NCBI RefSeq assembly: GCF_000380965.1
Contig: NZ_KB905592.1
Coordinates: 1 to 41,599, forward strand
Direction of reading: 5' to 3'
Length of the DNA stretch: 41,599 nucleotides
Source: Paenibacillus ginsengihumi DSM 21568
GTDB taxonomy: Bacteria > Bacillota > Bacilli > Paenibacillales > NBRC-103111
Positions 7,635 through 15,812 of this stretch are shown here, piece after piece; positions within the stretch are counted from its first letter, which is position 1, and each line of letters opens with the position of its first letter. The notes beneath the pieces were generated by a model. The model was not told where the DNA came from. It was given only the letters and a program-made list of their open reading frames with translations, and did not search any database. The translations under genes and the position numbers were made by a program.

Positions 7635-8023
7635 CAAGAGAAGATATCCTATCCTCTCTAAACACCGATACTGCCGAAGCTTTCAATATTGTAGTAGACG
7701 GTGATATTGTTGGCGGCGTGGTTGTACAAATTGACAAGGAATCAGGGCACAATTCGTTGGATCTGTTGTTTATAGACCCTGCAATCCAAGGGAAAAATAT
7801 CGGATGTACGGTTTGGAAAATGATAGAGGAAAAATATCCAGAAACAAAGATTTGGGAAACGCATACCCCATATTTTGAAATCCGAAACATCCATTTCTAT
7901 GTTAATAAATGTGGATTTCATATTGTTGAGTTCTTTAATCCAAAGCATCCGGACCCTCATGAGGCAAATACTCCGGGAGGAGAACTTTTCTTTAGGTTTG
8001 AAAAGCAAATGAAACAAACCTGA

Positions 8024-8250
8024 ATTTCGAAAACCGATCATAGCGAGGTTGGCGCAAGAACCACAGAGTCATCCTCCTCGACAATCGGAGCGGCAGCGCA
8101 GGCAAGCATCGTAAGCGGTAGACGGGATGGGAGCTTCGATCCCAAGAGCAGTGCCATGCGTGCAGAAGCGTCGCAGATTTTCTCGCCCGCAATCGAATCC
8201 ACTTCTACGTAACAATACCAAGACCCATTGTAGCTCGCAGGTGATGGTTT
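8024..8250. other. Intergenic before the helicase gene
   Basis: No coding features recognised on either strand. The 3' edge (AGGTGATGG, 8240-8247) may serve as ribosome site for the TTG start at 8251. Confidence 0.4.
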
Positions 8251-9588
8251 TTGAGTAAACGAACGTTTTTTAACATACCGCTAGGAGCGGGAAGCCGCGC
8301 GATACCGAATGCAGACATGGCAACGATGAGAACAAGCAAAGACCTGATATCCGACGCGGATAGCGACGCTTTTTATTTTCGGGCACTGGAAAAGCAAGGG
8401 ATATATCTGAATGAACCGCAAATCCAGGCGGTGCGTCATTTCAAGGGGCCTTTGCTGACGCTGGCGGGAGCGGGATCAGGGAAAACATCGGTTCTGGTAT
8501 GTCGGACAGGCTACCTGATTGCTGTCCGCAATGTCGATCCGAGGAACATTTTGCTGGTAACGTTCTCCAAAAAAGCAGCGGAGGAAATGCGGAAGCGGAT
8601 CGCGCGTTTGCCCGGACTGAACGACAGTATTGCCGCAACCATCCAGGCCCGCACGTTTCATTCGTTCTTTCTGCGTATTATCCGAATGCATGGCGTGACG
8701 CAGGACATCCTGAGCGAAACACGATATCAGCATATCCTGTTAAAGCGCATTTTGCGAGAGATGGGCTTGCAGGACGCTTATCAGCCGGAGCCGCTTCTGT
8801 CCCTGCTGTCTTCGTACAAAATGCAGATGATCGACGTGGACAGCCTGCCCGAATCCAGCAGCGAAGAAAAAGAACTAAAACTAATCTTCGCCGAATACGA
8901 CAAATGGAAGGCCGCCAATGACCAAATCGACTTCGACGATGTGCTGCTGATGGCTTACAAACTGCTTCAACAGAAGCCGCCGCTGTTGGCCGCGTTGCAG
9001 AAACGGTTTCTCTATGTCATGGTCGATGAATTTCAGGATACCAACATGGCGCAGTATGCATTGATCAAGAGGATCGTCGAACCGCACCGCAACTTGATGA
9101 TCGTTGGCGACGACGATCAAACGATCTATTCCTTCAACGGCGCAAAGAACGAATTTATTTTGAACTTCGACAAGGTGTTTGCGGAGGCCAAAACGATTAC
9201 GCTGGATATCAACTACCGCTCCACAAGCAGCATCGTCGGGCTTGGCAACGAGGTAATCCGGCATAATGCGCGACGGAAAAAGAAGACGCTGAAGGCGACC
9301 AGACAAAGCAAAACATCACCGCAATACCTCCGGCCGAAAACTGCGGACGACGAGGCGAAAACGATTATAAGTTACATCCTGAACCAAGCAAAGCAGGGAA
9401 AACGGGCCTTCGGCGATTTTGCCATCCTGTATCGAACCGCCAGCAACAGCCGCGCCATCATCGAACAGTTCGTCGTGGAGGACGTTCCGTTTGTCGATTA
9501 CGGGAGTGATGAATCGTTCTACGATCATTGGATCGTCAAGCCGCTCATCGATCAGAACCTGAACAATAGGAAGGTATGCCATTTCTGA
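8251..9588 (+). pseudogene. UvrD/YjcD-like superfamily 1 helicase, C-terminally truncated
   Basis: 445 codons of a UvrD/Rep-type 3'-5' DNA helicase similar to Bacillus YjcD-like proteins. Motif Q is LNEPQIQAV, Walker A is AGAGSGKT at 72-79, then VTFSKKAAEEM, VMVDEFQDTN (Walker B), GDDDQTIYSFNGA (III) and LDINYRST (IV). The reading stops after DHWIVKPLIDQ with an unrelated NLNNRKVCHF tail, so motifs V and VI and domain 2B are missing; relatives run to about 700 residues or more. An unrelated ORF remnant starts in another frame at the junction (~9565), which points to a deletion fusion. ATPase residues remain, but helicase activity is unlikely. Start is TTG at 8251. Confidence 0.85.
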
Positions 9589-9799
9589 CATTAAAATCGA
9601 TTCCCTTGAGGCTGTTAAACAAGTTGTAGAAATACTGGGTATGCGGCCGGGAAATCCGGAAATTGAGGATGACTGGATCAAGGGGGATCATTTTGTGCTC
9701 AGCAGATTTATGACGGACCCGGACTCCTCCGATACGCGGTTGCTTTTAAGAGTTACGGGCATCTCACCGAATTCCCCCAACAGTAAGATGAGAGCTTGA
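9578..9799 (+). pseudogene. 3' remnant of an unidentified gene
   Basis: An open stretch without its own start reads SDIKIDSLEAVKQVVEILGM and, further on, DDWIKGDHFVLSRFMTDPDS and LLLRVTGI, ending in TGA at 9797-9799. The composition looks like real coding sequence, but I do not recognise the family. Its 5' part appears to have been lost in the deletion that also truncated the upstream helicase gene; the two frames meet between about 9560 and 9577. Confidence 0.45.
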
Positions 9800-10112
9800 G
9801 AATGAATGTATTCTTTGCCGGCTCAACAGGCGAAATATTTTCCGCCTCCGGGATGACTGGTTATGACGAGGAGGGACGGTCAATGTGGAAGGATATTGAG
9901 CTAGACCATCTTCCATAGCGCCTTTGGAGGTAATCTTTATCAGACTCATGAACCGAAATACTTCTTCGAGCTAATGAGTTCTATCGAATCTTGAGATGCT
10001 CAAAGACTTTGACTTGTTATTCGGGTAAAACGATCGGCTGCCTTTTTGCTGAAATTCATGGTATTCTTGTCATTAGCATAGGCAAAAGATTCAGGAAAGG
10101 CGGCCACATGTT
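9800..10112. other. Degenerate region with one tiny ORF
   Basis: An ATG at 9802 opens 38 codons (MNVFFAGSTGEIFSASGMTG, ending in DIELDHLP, stop at 9916-9918), with no family match and a weak ribosome site. The rest shows nothing coding. An AGGAAAGGCGG at 10093-10103 precedes the next gene. Confidence 0.35.
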
Positions 10113-10619
10113 ATGAGCCTTAAGATTACGCACGTGAACACAGCGGAACAAATCGCAGATCTTGCCCGACTGGCGGCCGGAATTTGGCGCGAATATTATG
10201 TTTCCATTATTACGATGGAGCAGATCGATTATATGATCGAAACCTTCCAATCGGTCTCAGCGATTACGGAGCAGATTCATGGTCAGGGCTACGAATATTA
10301 TTCGATCGGAAGCGATGACTACATTGCCGGGTATATGGCGGTAAAGCAGGATGAGGGGAAGCTCTTTCTGAGCAAGTTTTATATCGGCAAGGAGTACCGG
10401 GGACGCGGCTATGCGAGCCAAGCGATGGCATTCCTGGAGCAGCTGTGCCAAGACCGAAACCTGAGCCATATTTGGCTGACGGTCAATCGTCATAATGAAT
10501 CGAGTATTGCCGTTTACCAGAAAAAAGGCTTTCAGATCGTACGGGAACAAGTCGCAGATATCGGCAACGGATTCGTCATGGATGATTATGTGATGGAGAA
10601 AGCAATTCAAGTTCCATAA
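10113..10619 (+). CDS. GNAT N-acetyltransferase
   Basis: A complete 168-residue single-domain GNAT acetyltransferase. The acetyl-CoA binding motif A is LSKFYIGKEYRGRGYASQAM with the Q/RxxGxG/A signature, and motif B contains IWLTVNRHNESSIAVYQKKG, the usual Asn and Tyr segment. Substrate class cannot be read from sequence; relatives are generic YjbC/PaiA-like acetyltransferases. Start at ATG 10113, with AGGAAAGGCGG ending 10 nt upstream. It stands alone between a degraded stretch and a convergent secreted-protein gene. Confidence 0.92.
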   Translation: MSLKITHVNTAEQIADLARLAAGIWREYYVSIITMEQIDYMIETFQSVSAITEQIHGQGYEYYSIGSDDYIAGYMAVKQDEGKLFLSKFYIGKEYRGRGYASQAMAFLEQLCQDRNLSHIWLTVNRHNESSIAVYQKKGFQIVREQVADIGNGFVMDDYVMEKAIQVP

Positions 10620-10636
10620 GCGAAAGCAAAAGCAAA

Positions 10637-10658
10637 GGCCACCCTTGGCGGGGTGGCC
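10637..10658. terminator. Hairpin terminator between convergent genes
   Basis: GGCCACCC (10637-10644) and GGGTGGCC (10651-10658) form a perfect 8-bp stem with a 6-nt loop, 17 nt after the GNAT stop. The T run is poor, so it may act weakly. Confidence 0.6.
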
Positions 10659-10731
10659 CTAATTACGCGCCTGCTTATACCGCGGCGAACGGTCTCATCA
10701 GCCGCGGCCGCGCTACTGACGCATTCCGCAA

Positions 10732-11550
10732 TTATTGCAAATACGCTTTGGCAATCGCCAGTAAGTCATCCTTGGCGACTCCCTTTGTCGCTTCAATATA
10801 ATAATTAATGTGGAAATCGCTATTAGGAATATTGTAAATGAAACGAACCCCGTGATTGCCGCTGTCGTATGCGGAATACAGCATTTCTACGCCGTCTACC
10901 GTCATTTTTTCTGACGATGGCTCATCAGCAAGATGCGTGATCACCTTATCGTCCGTTCTCATCGGCTGAACAAGGATGGTTTGTCCTTCCCCTTGATAGG
11001 TGGCAATCATGCTCCAATCCTCTTTAGACACATCAAGCATTTTCATAGCATATTCTTGGTTGGAATCCCGGGCTTCTTGCGCCAATTGATCGGTCAGCGC
11101 GGCTTTTTCTTGATCCGTAAGCTCATCGGGGTTATAGATCAAAGAACTTCCGACAAAATGGTATTTATTTTGAAGCTTATCAAAAGTATGCACGCCGGAT
11201 CCCTTCAATTCATTCCGAAGTGAAGCGGCATCGGTGAACTGAAATCCCGATCCTCTGACAATATGAAGCTCTCCTTCAGTGTTATCTTCTCCTGCCATAT
11301 AAATGGCCGCTGCTTGGTCTGGCTGCAGCAAGTCTTGTCCCAAGCCGTATGCTTTCAAGCTGCGCAGCTGCTTTTCCTTCGTATTATCGGGAATCACTGA
11401 ATCCTCGTATTTCTTTTGTTCATAGACAACATCGCCTTTGCTGTTAGTCAGTGTTATCAAATGCGTAGCGGCAAAGGCCGACGAAGTCAACAACAGCGAT
11501 CCCAAAGCAACAAGCGTACTCACCTTATACTTAGCGAAGCGGTTATTCAT
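10732..11550 (-). CDS. Secreted protein of unknown function
   Basis: A 272-residue protein with a classical signal peptide: basic NNRFAKYK, hydrophobic VSTLVALGSLLLTSSAFA and a probable AFA-AT cleavage. The mature part has ITLTNSKGDVVYEQKKYEDS and, further on, LNELKGSGVHTF-like and YHFVGSSLIYNPDELTDQEK segments, and a C-terminal half resembling DUF4367-type extracytoplasmic domains (SMIATYQGEGQTILVQPM, NYYIEATKGVAKDDLLAIAK). I start at the ATG at 11550, which has GGAGG 8 nt upstream, rather than the in-frame ATG at 11574. No partner is visible. Function unknown. Confidence 0.8.
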   Translation of the reverse strand: MNNRFAKYKVSTLVALGSLLLTSSAFAATHLITLTNSKGDVVYEQKKYEDSVIPDNTKEKQLRSLKAYGLGQDLLQPDQAAAIYMAGEDNTEGELHIVRGSGFQFTDAASLRNELKGSGVHTFDKLQNKYHFVGSSLIYNPDELTDQEKAALTDQLAQEARDSNQEYAMKMLDVSKEDWSMIATYQGEGQTILVQPMRTDDKVITHLADEPSSEKMTVDGVEMLYSAYDSGNHGVRFIYNIPNSDFHINYYIEATKGVAKDDLLAIAKAYLQ

Positions 11551-11726
11551 CCCATTGTCCTCCAATTTGTTCATGAGATTTTAGAAGCATCGGATTCGTT
11601 AGGCGCCTATCGAACCTTTGTATTCTTTTCTACGCATGAGCCCTGCCTTAATGTGACAGCTCAGTTGAATGGTCTTGAAAATCCATGGTATATTTCTAGT
11701 AATTGGAGACATGGAGGCATCAATAG

Positions 11727-12770
11727 ATGAACAACCTGGATGATTTAGTAGAAGCGATTGTCAATGAACCGATGCTAAAGGAAAGAACTTATATCTATTT
11801 GATTTTAGGCACGGAAAATTCGTTTACGAGCGGATATTTTGACATTTTAGAAAATGAAGTTTCATATGAAGGCGACGTGACGATTGCTCTTTTTGATAAA
11901 TATATGGATGAAATTGAAGAATTAATGATAGGAAAAGGTATTCTTTGTATCAAAGTCGAAGCGGGCAAACGGGTTGAGCATTGCCTGGTGAAGGACATAA
12001 ACCCTGAGCTTTTCGATTCGGATGCCTTTGAGTTACTCATTTACCAGAGATATGGTTTGGAGCCGCAGGGGGAGGAAAGAAAGGAAGTTTTACAGAAATC
12101 GTTAAAGGCCGAAAAAATTAAAAATACATTGGTCTTTGCGTGTTATATGAATGACATGGACAAAATTAAAGAACGGGTTATCAATGCGAAAAAATCCGAT
12201 TTAGACAAAGTGCTTAAATATCGCGGAATTCCGCTGCAGTTTTGCTGCAAACACAATAATCTGGAGGCGTTTAGACGGTTAGCCGAGAAGGGGGCCAACG
12301 TAGGAAAGCGGGTCATGACGCGAACGCCTCTTGAAATGGCGTTTCAATACTCAAGCGATATTGTGAATTATATTCGCTCGGAATTTCCGGATGTATATCA
12401 CAAAGAGGTGAAAAAGAAAGGCTTCGGGATCGCCTTTCATTGTCAAGATGAAGCTCTGCTGGAAGGCATTCTGAAGCTGGGCTGCGAAGTGAACCAGGAA
12501 GGGAAGCCATTCCCTCCGCTACATAACTTTGCGGATTTTAATAATGTTGTCGGGATTCAATTCCTGTTAAATCACGGAGCTGATCTCGAAAGCAGAAATC
12601 AATATAAACAAACCGCCTTACATAGAGCGATCAGGGGCAGAAAAGCTGCCGCCGTTGAAGTGCTGTTAAAGCATGGCGCGAACATTCATACCGCAGATCA
12701 GGATGGGCGGACGGCTGTGGATTTAGCGAAAACATGCGACAGCAAAGCCATTCTTGATATGCTGGTTTAA
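11727..12770 (+). CDS. Ankyrin-repeat protein
   Basis: A 347-residue cytoplasmic protein. Residues ~1-110 form an acidic alpha/beta domain (YIYLILGTENSFTSGYFDIL; IGKGILCIKVEAGKRVEHCL) that I do not recognise. From about 130 onward it has ankyrin repeats, clearest in the last three: VVGIQFLLNHGADLESRNQY, KQTALHRAIRGRKAAAVEVL and LKHGANIHTADQDGRTAVDL. Ankyrin arrays mediate protein contacts, and the N-terminal domain may be an immunity- or SMI1-like module, though that is guesswork. GGAGG sits 10 nt before the ATG. A strong terminator follows. Confidence 0.8.
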   Translation: MNNLDDLVEAIVNEPMLKERTYIYLILGTENSFTSGYFDILENEVSYEGDVTIALFDKYMDEIEELMIGKGILCIKVEAGKRVEHCLVKDINPELFDSDAFELLIYQRYGLEPQGEERKEVLQKSLKAEKIKNTLVFACYMNDMDKIKERVINAKKSDLDKVLKYRGIPLQFCCKHNNLEAFRRLAEKGANVGKRVMTRTPLEMAFQYSSDIVNYIRSEFPDVYHKEVKKKGFGIAFHCQDEALLEGILKLGCEVNQEGKPFPPLHNFADFNNVVGIQFLLNHGADLESRNQYKQTALHRAIRGRKAAAVEVLLKHGANIHTADQDGRTAVDLAKTCDSKAILDMLV

Positions 12771-12805
12771 CATGCGCGGCGGCATGTTGAGAAGCGTGTG
12801 ATTTT

Positions 12806-12837
12806 GAGCGGGAGAAGCGCCTCCCGCTCTCTTTTTT
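12806..12837 (+). terminator. Rho-independent terminator of the ankyrin gene
   Basis: GAGCGGGAG (12806-12814) and CTCCCGCTC (12821-12829) form a perfect 9-bp stem with a 6-nt loop, followed by TCTTTTTT. Confidence 0.9.
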
Positions 12838-12931
12838 CTTGCTCCGACGCGTGGGATTACGATACTCCACAGAGATGAGCAGGCGCCCCTTCATTGCTTG
12901 CCAGGGCCTGCTGCTGGCGTGTTCTATTGTA

Positions 12932-14110
12932 TTATAACGTCGGCGGCTCATAACCGACCAATGGGTGGAGCCGGGCGATAAACAGCTTGTCTGCTGCCGC
13001 GCGCAAAGCCGTATTCCTTACAGCCAGCGCCAGCGGCGACTCGAGCTGCATGACCCGTCCCATAAGGCGCGATTGATGGACGATCTTATGGACACGCGGA
13101 ATGCGCACTCTCTCAAATGCTTTTAAAGCCTGGACTAAGGCTTCGCCTGCCGGCTTGTGTCTAAGCAGATCCGCAAGCACGACGGCATCCTCCATCGCTT
13201 GGGCTCCGCCTTGCCCCAGGTTGGGCAGCATCGGGTGCGCCGCATCTCCAAGCAGCGTTACCCGGCCCTTGCTCCACTGCTTCAGAGGCGCCAGATCGTA
13301 GATCGAATGGGTTAGAATGTCCGAAGGCGGCGTTGCTTCGATCACCGCCGGGACCGGTGAATACCAGTTCCGAAACTTTTGCAGAGCGTGCCGCTTGCGT
13401 TCCTCGGGTGAAAGGGGCGTTCCCTGTCGCTCTGGCTCATTGATTGCGGCAAACCAGAAGATACGCCCTCCGCCAAGATGAGAAAATCCAAACCGGGTGC
13501 CGCGGCCAAGCGCTTCAAATCCGCCCCCGGCTGCAAGCGGATAGCGCGGGTCCTCAAAGCGGCCTATGCCTCGTATCGCTCGATAGCCCGAATATCGTAA
13601 CGGAATGTGGCCCCAGAGCTGATCGCGGCTTGTGGAACGATGGCCATCGGCGGCCACCAGCAGCTCGCCGGTTGCCGTCGTTCCATCCGTGAAACGCAGC
13701 TCGACGCTTTCCTTCGTTTCGATCCACTCTGTTGACTTTTTACTCAGCTGGACCGTGACGCCAAGATGCAGGGAATGCGCATAGAGAATCGATTGCAGAG
13801 TACCGCGGTGGATGAGATAGCTCGGCGTGCCATAACGCAAGGCCTGTGTCTCGACCGGCAGACGCGCCAGGAGGTTCCCCTTCCACGTTCTCAGCTCCGC
13901 AACCCCGACCGGTGCCCCCTCTTCCCGGATGCGCCCCGCTGTACCGAGTCTCTCCAGAGCTTTCATGGCATTCGCGGCGAGCACGATCCCGGCCCCATCC
14001 TCTGCCAGCCTTTCGTTCCGTTCAAATACGGTGACATCCCAACCAACCTTGCGAAGGGCAATGGCACAGCTGAGCCCGCCAATTCCGCCGCCGATGACCA
14101 TGGCTTTCAT
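12932..14110 (-). CDS. FAD-dependent aromatic-type monooxygenase
   Basis: A 392-residue class A flavoprotein monooxygenase (PF01494 type). The Rossmann motif is GGGIGG at 7-12, the DG motif AADGHRS is near 153-159, and the GD motif is LLGDAAHPMLPNLGQGG from 286. Substrates in this family include salicylate, urate (HpxO) and other ring compounds. The cluster for allantoin use 3 kb away invites a urate-hydroxylase reading. Arg206 aligns with the position I recall as the HpxO substrate arginine, but the matching Tyr is Phe218, and that spacing is common in the whole family, so I leave the substrate open. GGGGGA lies 6 nt before the ATG. It is a single-gene unit. Confidence 0.85.
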   Translation of the reverse strand: MKAMVIGGGIGGLSCAIALRKVGWDVTVFERNERLAEDGAGIVLAANAMKALERLGTAGRIREEGAPVGVAELRTWKGNLLARLPVETQALRYGTPSYLIHRGTLQSILYAHSLHLGVTVQLSKKSTEWIETKESVELRFTDGTTATGELLVAADGHRSTSRDQLWGHIPLRYSGYRAIRGIGRFEDPRYPLAAGGGFEALGRGTRFGFSHLGGGRIFWFAAINEPERQGTPLSPEERKRHALQKFRNWYSPVPAVIEATPPSDILTHSIYDLAPLKQWSKGRVTLLGDAAHPMLPNLGQGGAQAMEDAVVLADLLRHKPAGEALVQALKAFERVRIPRVHKIVHQSRLMGRVMQLESPLALAVRNTALRAAADKLFIARLHPLVGYEPPTL

Positions 14111-14299
14111 TGATTTCCCCCTATCGCGGTGAGGTTTTGTTCAGCTCTTATGTTTACTATATACCGAGTTGGAGCCAGGGCAAAAGGAATATTTCGGACA
14201 TTTCGTGTTTATACTGTATTTGAAGTTTGATTCATTGTATTTTTAAGTTAAATTGAAGTTCGGGGTTAAAACTGCTAGAATGGGGGTGAGGTGATGTAT

Positions 14300-14983
14300 A
14301 TGTTCGATCTGGCCGAAAAGGAAGCTGCCATTTCCGAAGCAGTTACGATTCCCGAATTAATCAAGGATCTTCCGGAGACGCAGAATAGACAGGTGTCGCT
14401 GTTCATCAAGGCTTTGGCCAACTATATCGAAAAGACGTCATTCCAAAATCCGGGTGCAATACTAGATGAGGTTCAACGTTGTTTGTCTGAGCAAAACCCC
14501 CACCGCGCACTGCAGCGGTTGTTCGTATATATGGTGACGATCGGCACTTCCGAGGATGCGCTTAATGTGCGGTTGTACTCGACAGGAGATGTCGCCCGCT
14601 TTTTCGGCGTCAGCGTCGCTACCATTAATAACTGGATCAACCAGGGACGCTTTCTTGGCGTAGAAAAGGGAGAAAGGTTTAAACAGGTTCGCATTCCTGA
14701 AAACGCCGTTTACGCCGCCTCGACGGGCGTGAGAACAACCGTAGCGGAGGCCGCTGAAATGTATGAGCTTGAGCGGGCGCGACTGAACCGGAACCGGCCA
14801 ATGACGGAGGCCGAGGAGCTTTCTGAACTGGCAAGTGCAGTCGTTCATTTCGAGAAGAAATACGGCGGAACCTATGAAGAAACGCTCGGCAGCCGATCTA
14901 ATCTTTCCCCGGATGAATCGCGCGACGCAGCGCAGTGGGCTGGCTTACTGCAGTCGATTGAAAGGCGGGGAACCAGCATTTGA
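14300..14983 (+). CDS. HTH protein, probable antitoxin of a TumA/TumE-like pair
   Basis: A 227-residue protein with a MerR/excisionase-type helix-turn-helix in the middle: LYSTGDVARFFGVSVATINN followed by WINQGRFLGVEKGERFKQVR, a winged DNA-binding unit. The N-terminal ~85 residues are helical and may dimerise; the C-terminal part is acidic. Its stop codon overlaps the start of the TumE-like gene, the usual layout for an antitoxin upstream of its toxin. GTG (14291), ATG (14294) and ATG (14300) are alternative in-frame starts; GAGGTG at 14288-14293 best fits 14300. Autoregulation of the pair is expected but not shown. Confidence 0.75.
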   Translation: MFDLAEKEAAISEAVTIPELIKDLPETQNRQVSLFIKALANYIEKTSFQNPGAILDEVQRCLSEQNPHRALQRLFVYMVTIGTSEDALNVRLYSTGDVARFFGVSVATINNWINQGRFLGVEKGERFKQVRIPENAVYAASTGVRTTVAEAAEMYELERARLNRNRPMTEAEELSELASAVVHFEKKYGGTYEETLGSRSNLSPDESRDAAQWAGLLQSIERRGTSI

Positions 14984-15411
14984 CTCCTTCGCATCAAATG
15001 TCCAGGCCACCATCAAATATCCAACAGTTGGAACGGGATTTCGCATCGATCCTCATGGATACCAGAGACGGTGATGGTTCCGGATTGATGTCTTCACGTA
15101 AATTCACACGTCACACCTTCATCTTTGTCGATGGATCGCGTTTATATGTTACGGAAGAATTAAGCAATGGCCTCATCGATGTTTCGTATTATAACTGGGT
15201 CGATGCCAAGGGGAACGAGATTTTGAGTTTTCATAGCGAGCCTCATGACAGGGACCCACATTATCAGACTGCGACGGAACCGCATCATGTTCATCCCCCC
15301 GCTGATGCCAAACTGACCAATCTCACGCGTTACCCGAATTTTCATCATCAGGAACTACATACTATCATGGAACACATTTTCTTCTCGCTTATTGCTGCCA
15401 AAAAAATATAA
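14980..15411 (+). CDS. TumE-like (DUF6516) toxin candidate
   Basis: A 143-residue protein matching what I recall as the TumE/DUF6516 toxin family: a central IFVDGSRLYVTEELSNGLID strand pair, then VSYYNWVDAKGNEILSFHSE, then a histidine-rich PHDRDPHYQTATEPHHVHPP motif and a helical tail with HTIMEHIFFSLIA. Family members have the same order: F/R-x-DGSxLxVxE, YxYxWxDxxG, PHHxHxP. The TTG at 14980 overlaps the upstream stop; ATG 14998 is the alternative start. Together with the HTH gene it forms a probable type II toxin-antitoxin module. The molecular target is not readable from sequence. Confidence 0.75.
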   Translation: MTPSHQMSRPPSNIQQLERDFASILMDTRDGDGSGLMSSRKFTRHTFIFVDGSRLYVTEELSNGLIDVSYYNWVDAKGNEILSFHSEPHDRDPHYQTATEPHHVHPPADAKLTNLTRYPNFHHQELHTIMEHIFFSLIAAKKI

Positions 15412-15677
15412 CGAATTGATCCGGTTTTTAAGTTAACGAGCAGCATCATGCAATGAAAAAGATTTGTGAAGGGAAAAATCATGGTTCGATCATTAGTGGC
15501 AAGTCATAAATATCATTGATCATCTGTTAAAAGGCGTAGAATGGACCAATACAAACAAGTCTTTTCCAGCGGCCAACACCGGCATTCATAAAGTAGAGTT
15601 TTCTAACGGACGATGGGAAATGACATTAGAAAATCTTGTGGAGCACTTATAACGATTGTCGTTCCTATAACAGTAAA
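15412..15677 (+). other. Gene remnant downstream of the TumE-like gene
   Basis: About 40 codons without a start read IIDHLLKGVEWTNTNKSFPA and then NTGIHKVEFSNGRWEMTLEN, ending in TAA at 15650-15652. This looks like the C-terminus of an unidentified protein whose 5' part is lost. The rest of the stretch shows nothing coding. Confidence 0.4.
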
Positions 15678-15708
15678 GGCCATCCTTAAATGGGTGGCCT
15701 CTTTATAT
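15678..15708 (+). terminator. Hairpin terminator
   Basis: GGCCATCC and GGGTGGCC pair over 8 positions (one G-T) around TTAAAT, followed by TCTTT. Confidence 0.6.
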
Positions 15709-15727
15709 GACGGATTGCCAGGCTAAT

Positions 15728-15751
15728 TAAAAATTTGTATACAAATTTTTA
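15728..15751. promoter_or_regulatory. Perfect 24-bp palindrome, likely operator
   Basis: TAAAAATTTGTA and its exact reverse complement form a spacer-less 24-bp palindrome centred on TTTGTATACAAA. It ends 26 nt before a TATAAT (15778-15783) that should drive the 15813 gene. The core TTGTATACAA resembles operators of GntR-type repressors. No regulator gene is adjacent. Confidence 0.65.
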
Positions 15752-15777
15752 GGATATGGAAAAGGACCAATCCTCCT

Positions 15778-15783
15778 TATAAT
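15778..15783 (+). promoter_or_regulatory. -10 box upstream of the tandem GNAT gene
   Basis: A consensus TATAAT 29 nt upstream of the ATG at 15813. No good -35 is visible 16-18 nt upstream, so the promoter may need an activator, possibly acting at the palindrome 15728-15751. Confidence 0.5.
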
Positions 15784-15812
15784 GGAATTATCAACCATCG
15801 GAGGATGATTTC

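Larger units (their letters stand above)
4032..8023 (+). pseudogene. GNAT acetyltransferase split by a transposon
   Basis: The 5' part (4032-4152) encodes MMIELIPLSPNERESFIIRN followed by TAFKKAAMEEFGPQTDEVI, and the 3' part (7635-8023) encodes SREDILSSLN and then VVDGDIVGGVVVQIDKESGH, LLFIDPAIQGKNIGCTVWK and ETHTPYFEIRNIHFYVNKCG. Joining them after removal of the element and one GTTATAT copy gives one uninterrupted 169-codon GNAT ORF reading ...TDEVISREDIL.... The acetyl-CoA loop (IQGKNIG) and the C-terminal FRFEK are intact, so the gene was probably functional until the insertion. The left half now ends at a TGA contributed by the transposon tip (4155-4157). Confidence 0.92.

Noticed and set aside
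7250-8023. A 257-codon plus-strand ORF that looks like one gene
   Set aside because: Its first part is antisense of the transposon's zinc-ribbon gene and the right end; only codons after 7634 belong to the GNAT gene.
12932-14110. Urate hydroxylase (HpxO) as firm assignment
   Set aside because: The matching Arg is common in the whole family, the Tyr is replaced by Phe, and seven unrelated genes or remnants separate it from the puc cluster.
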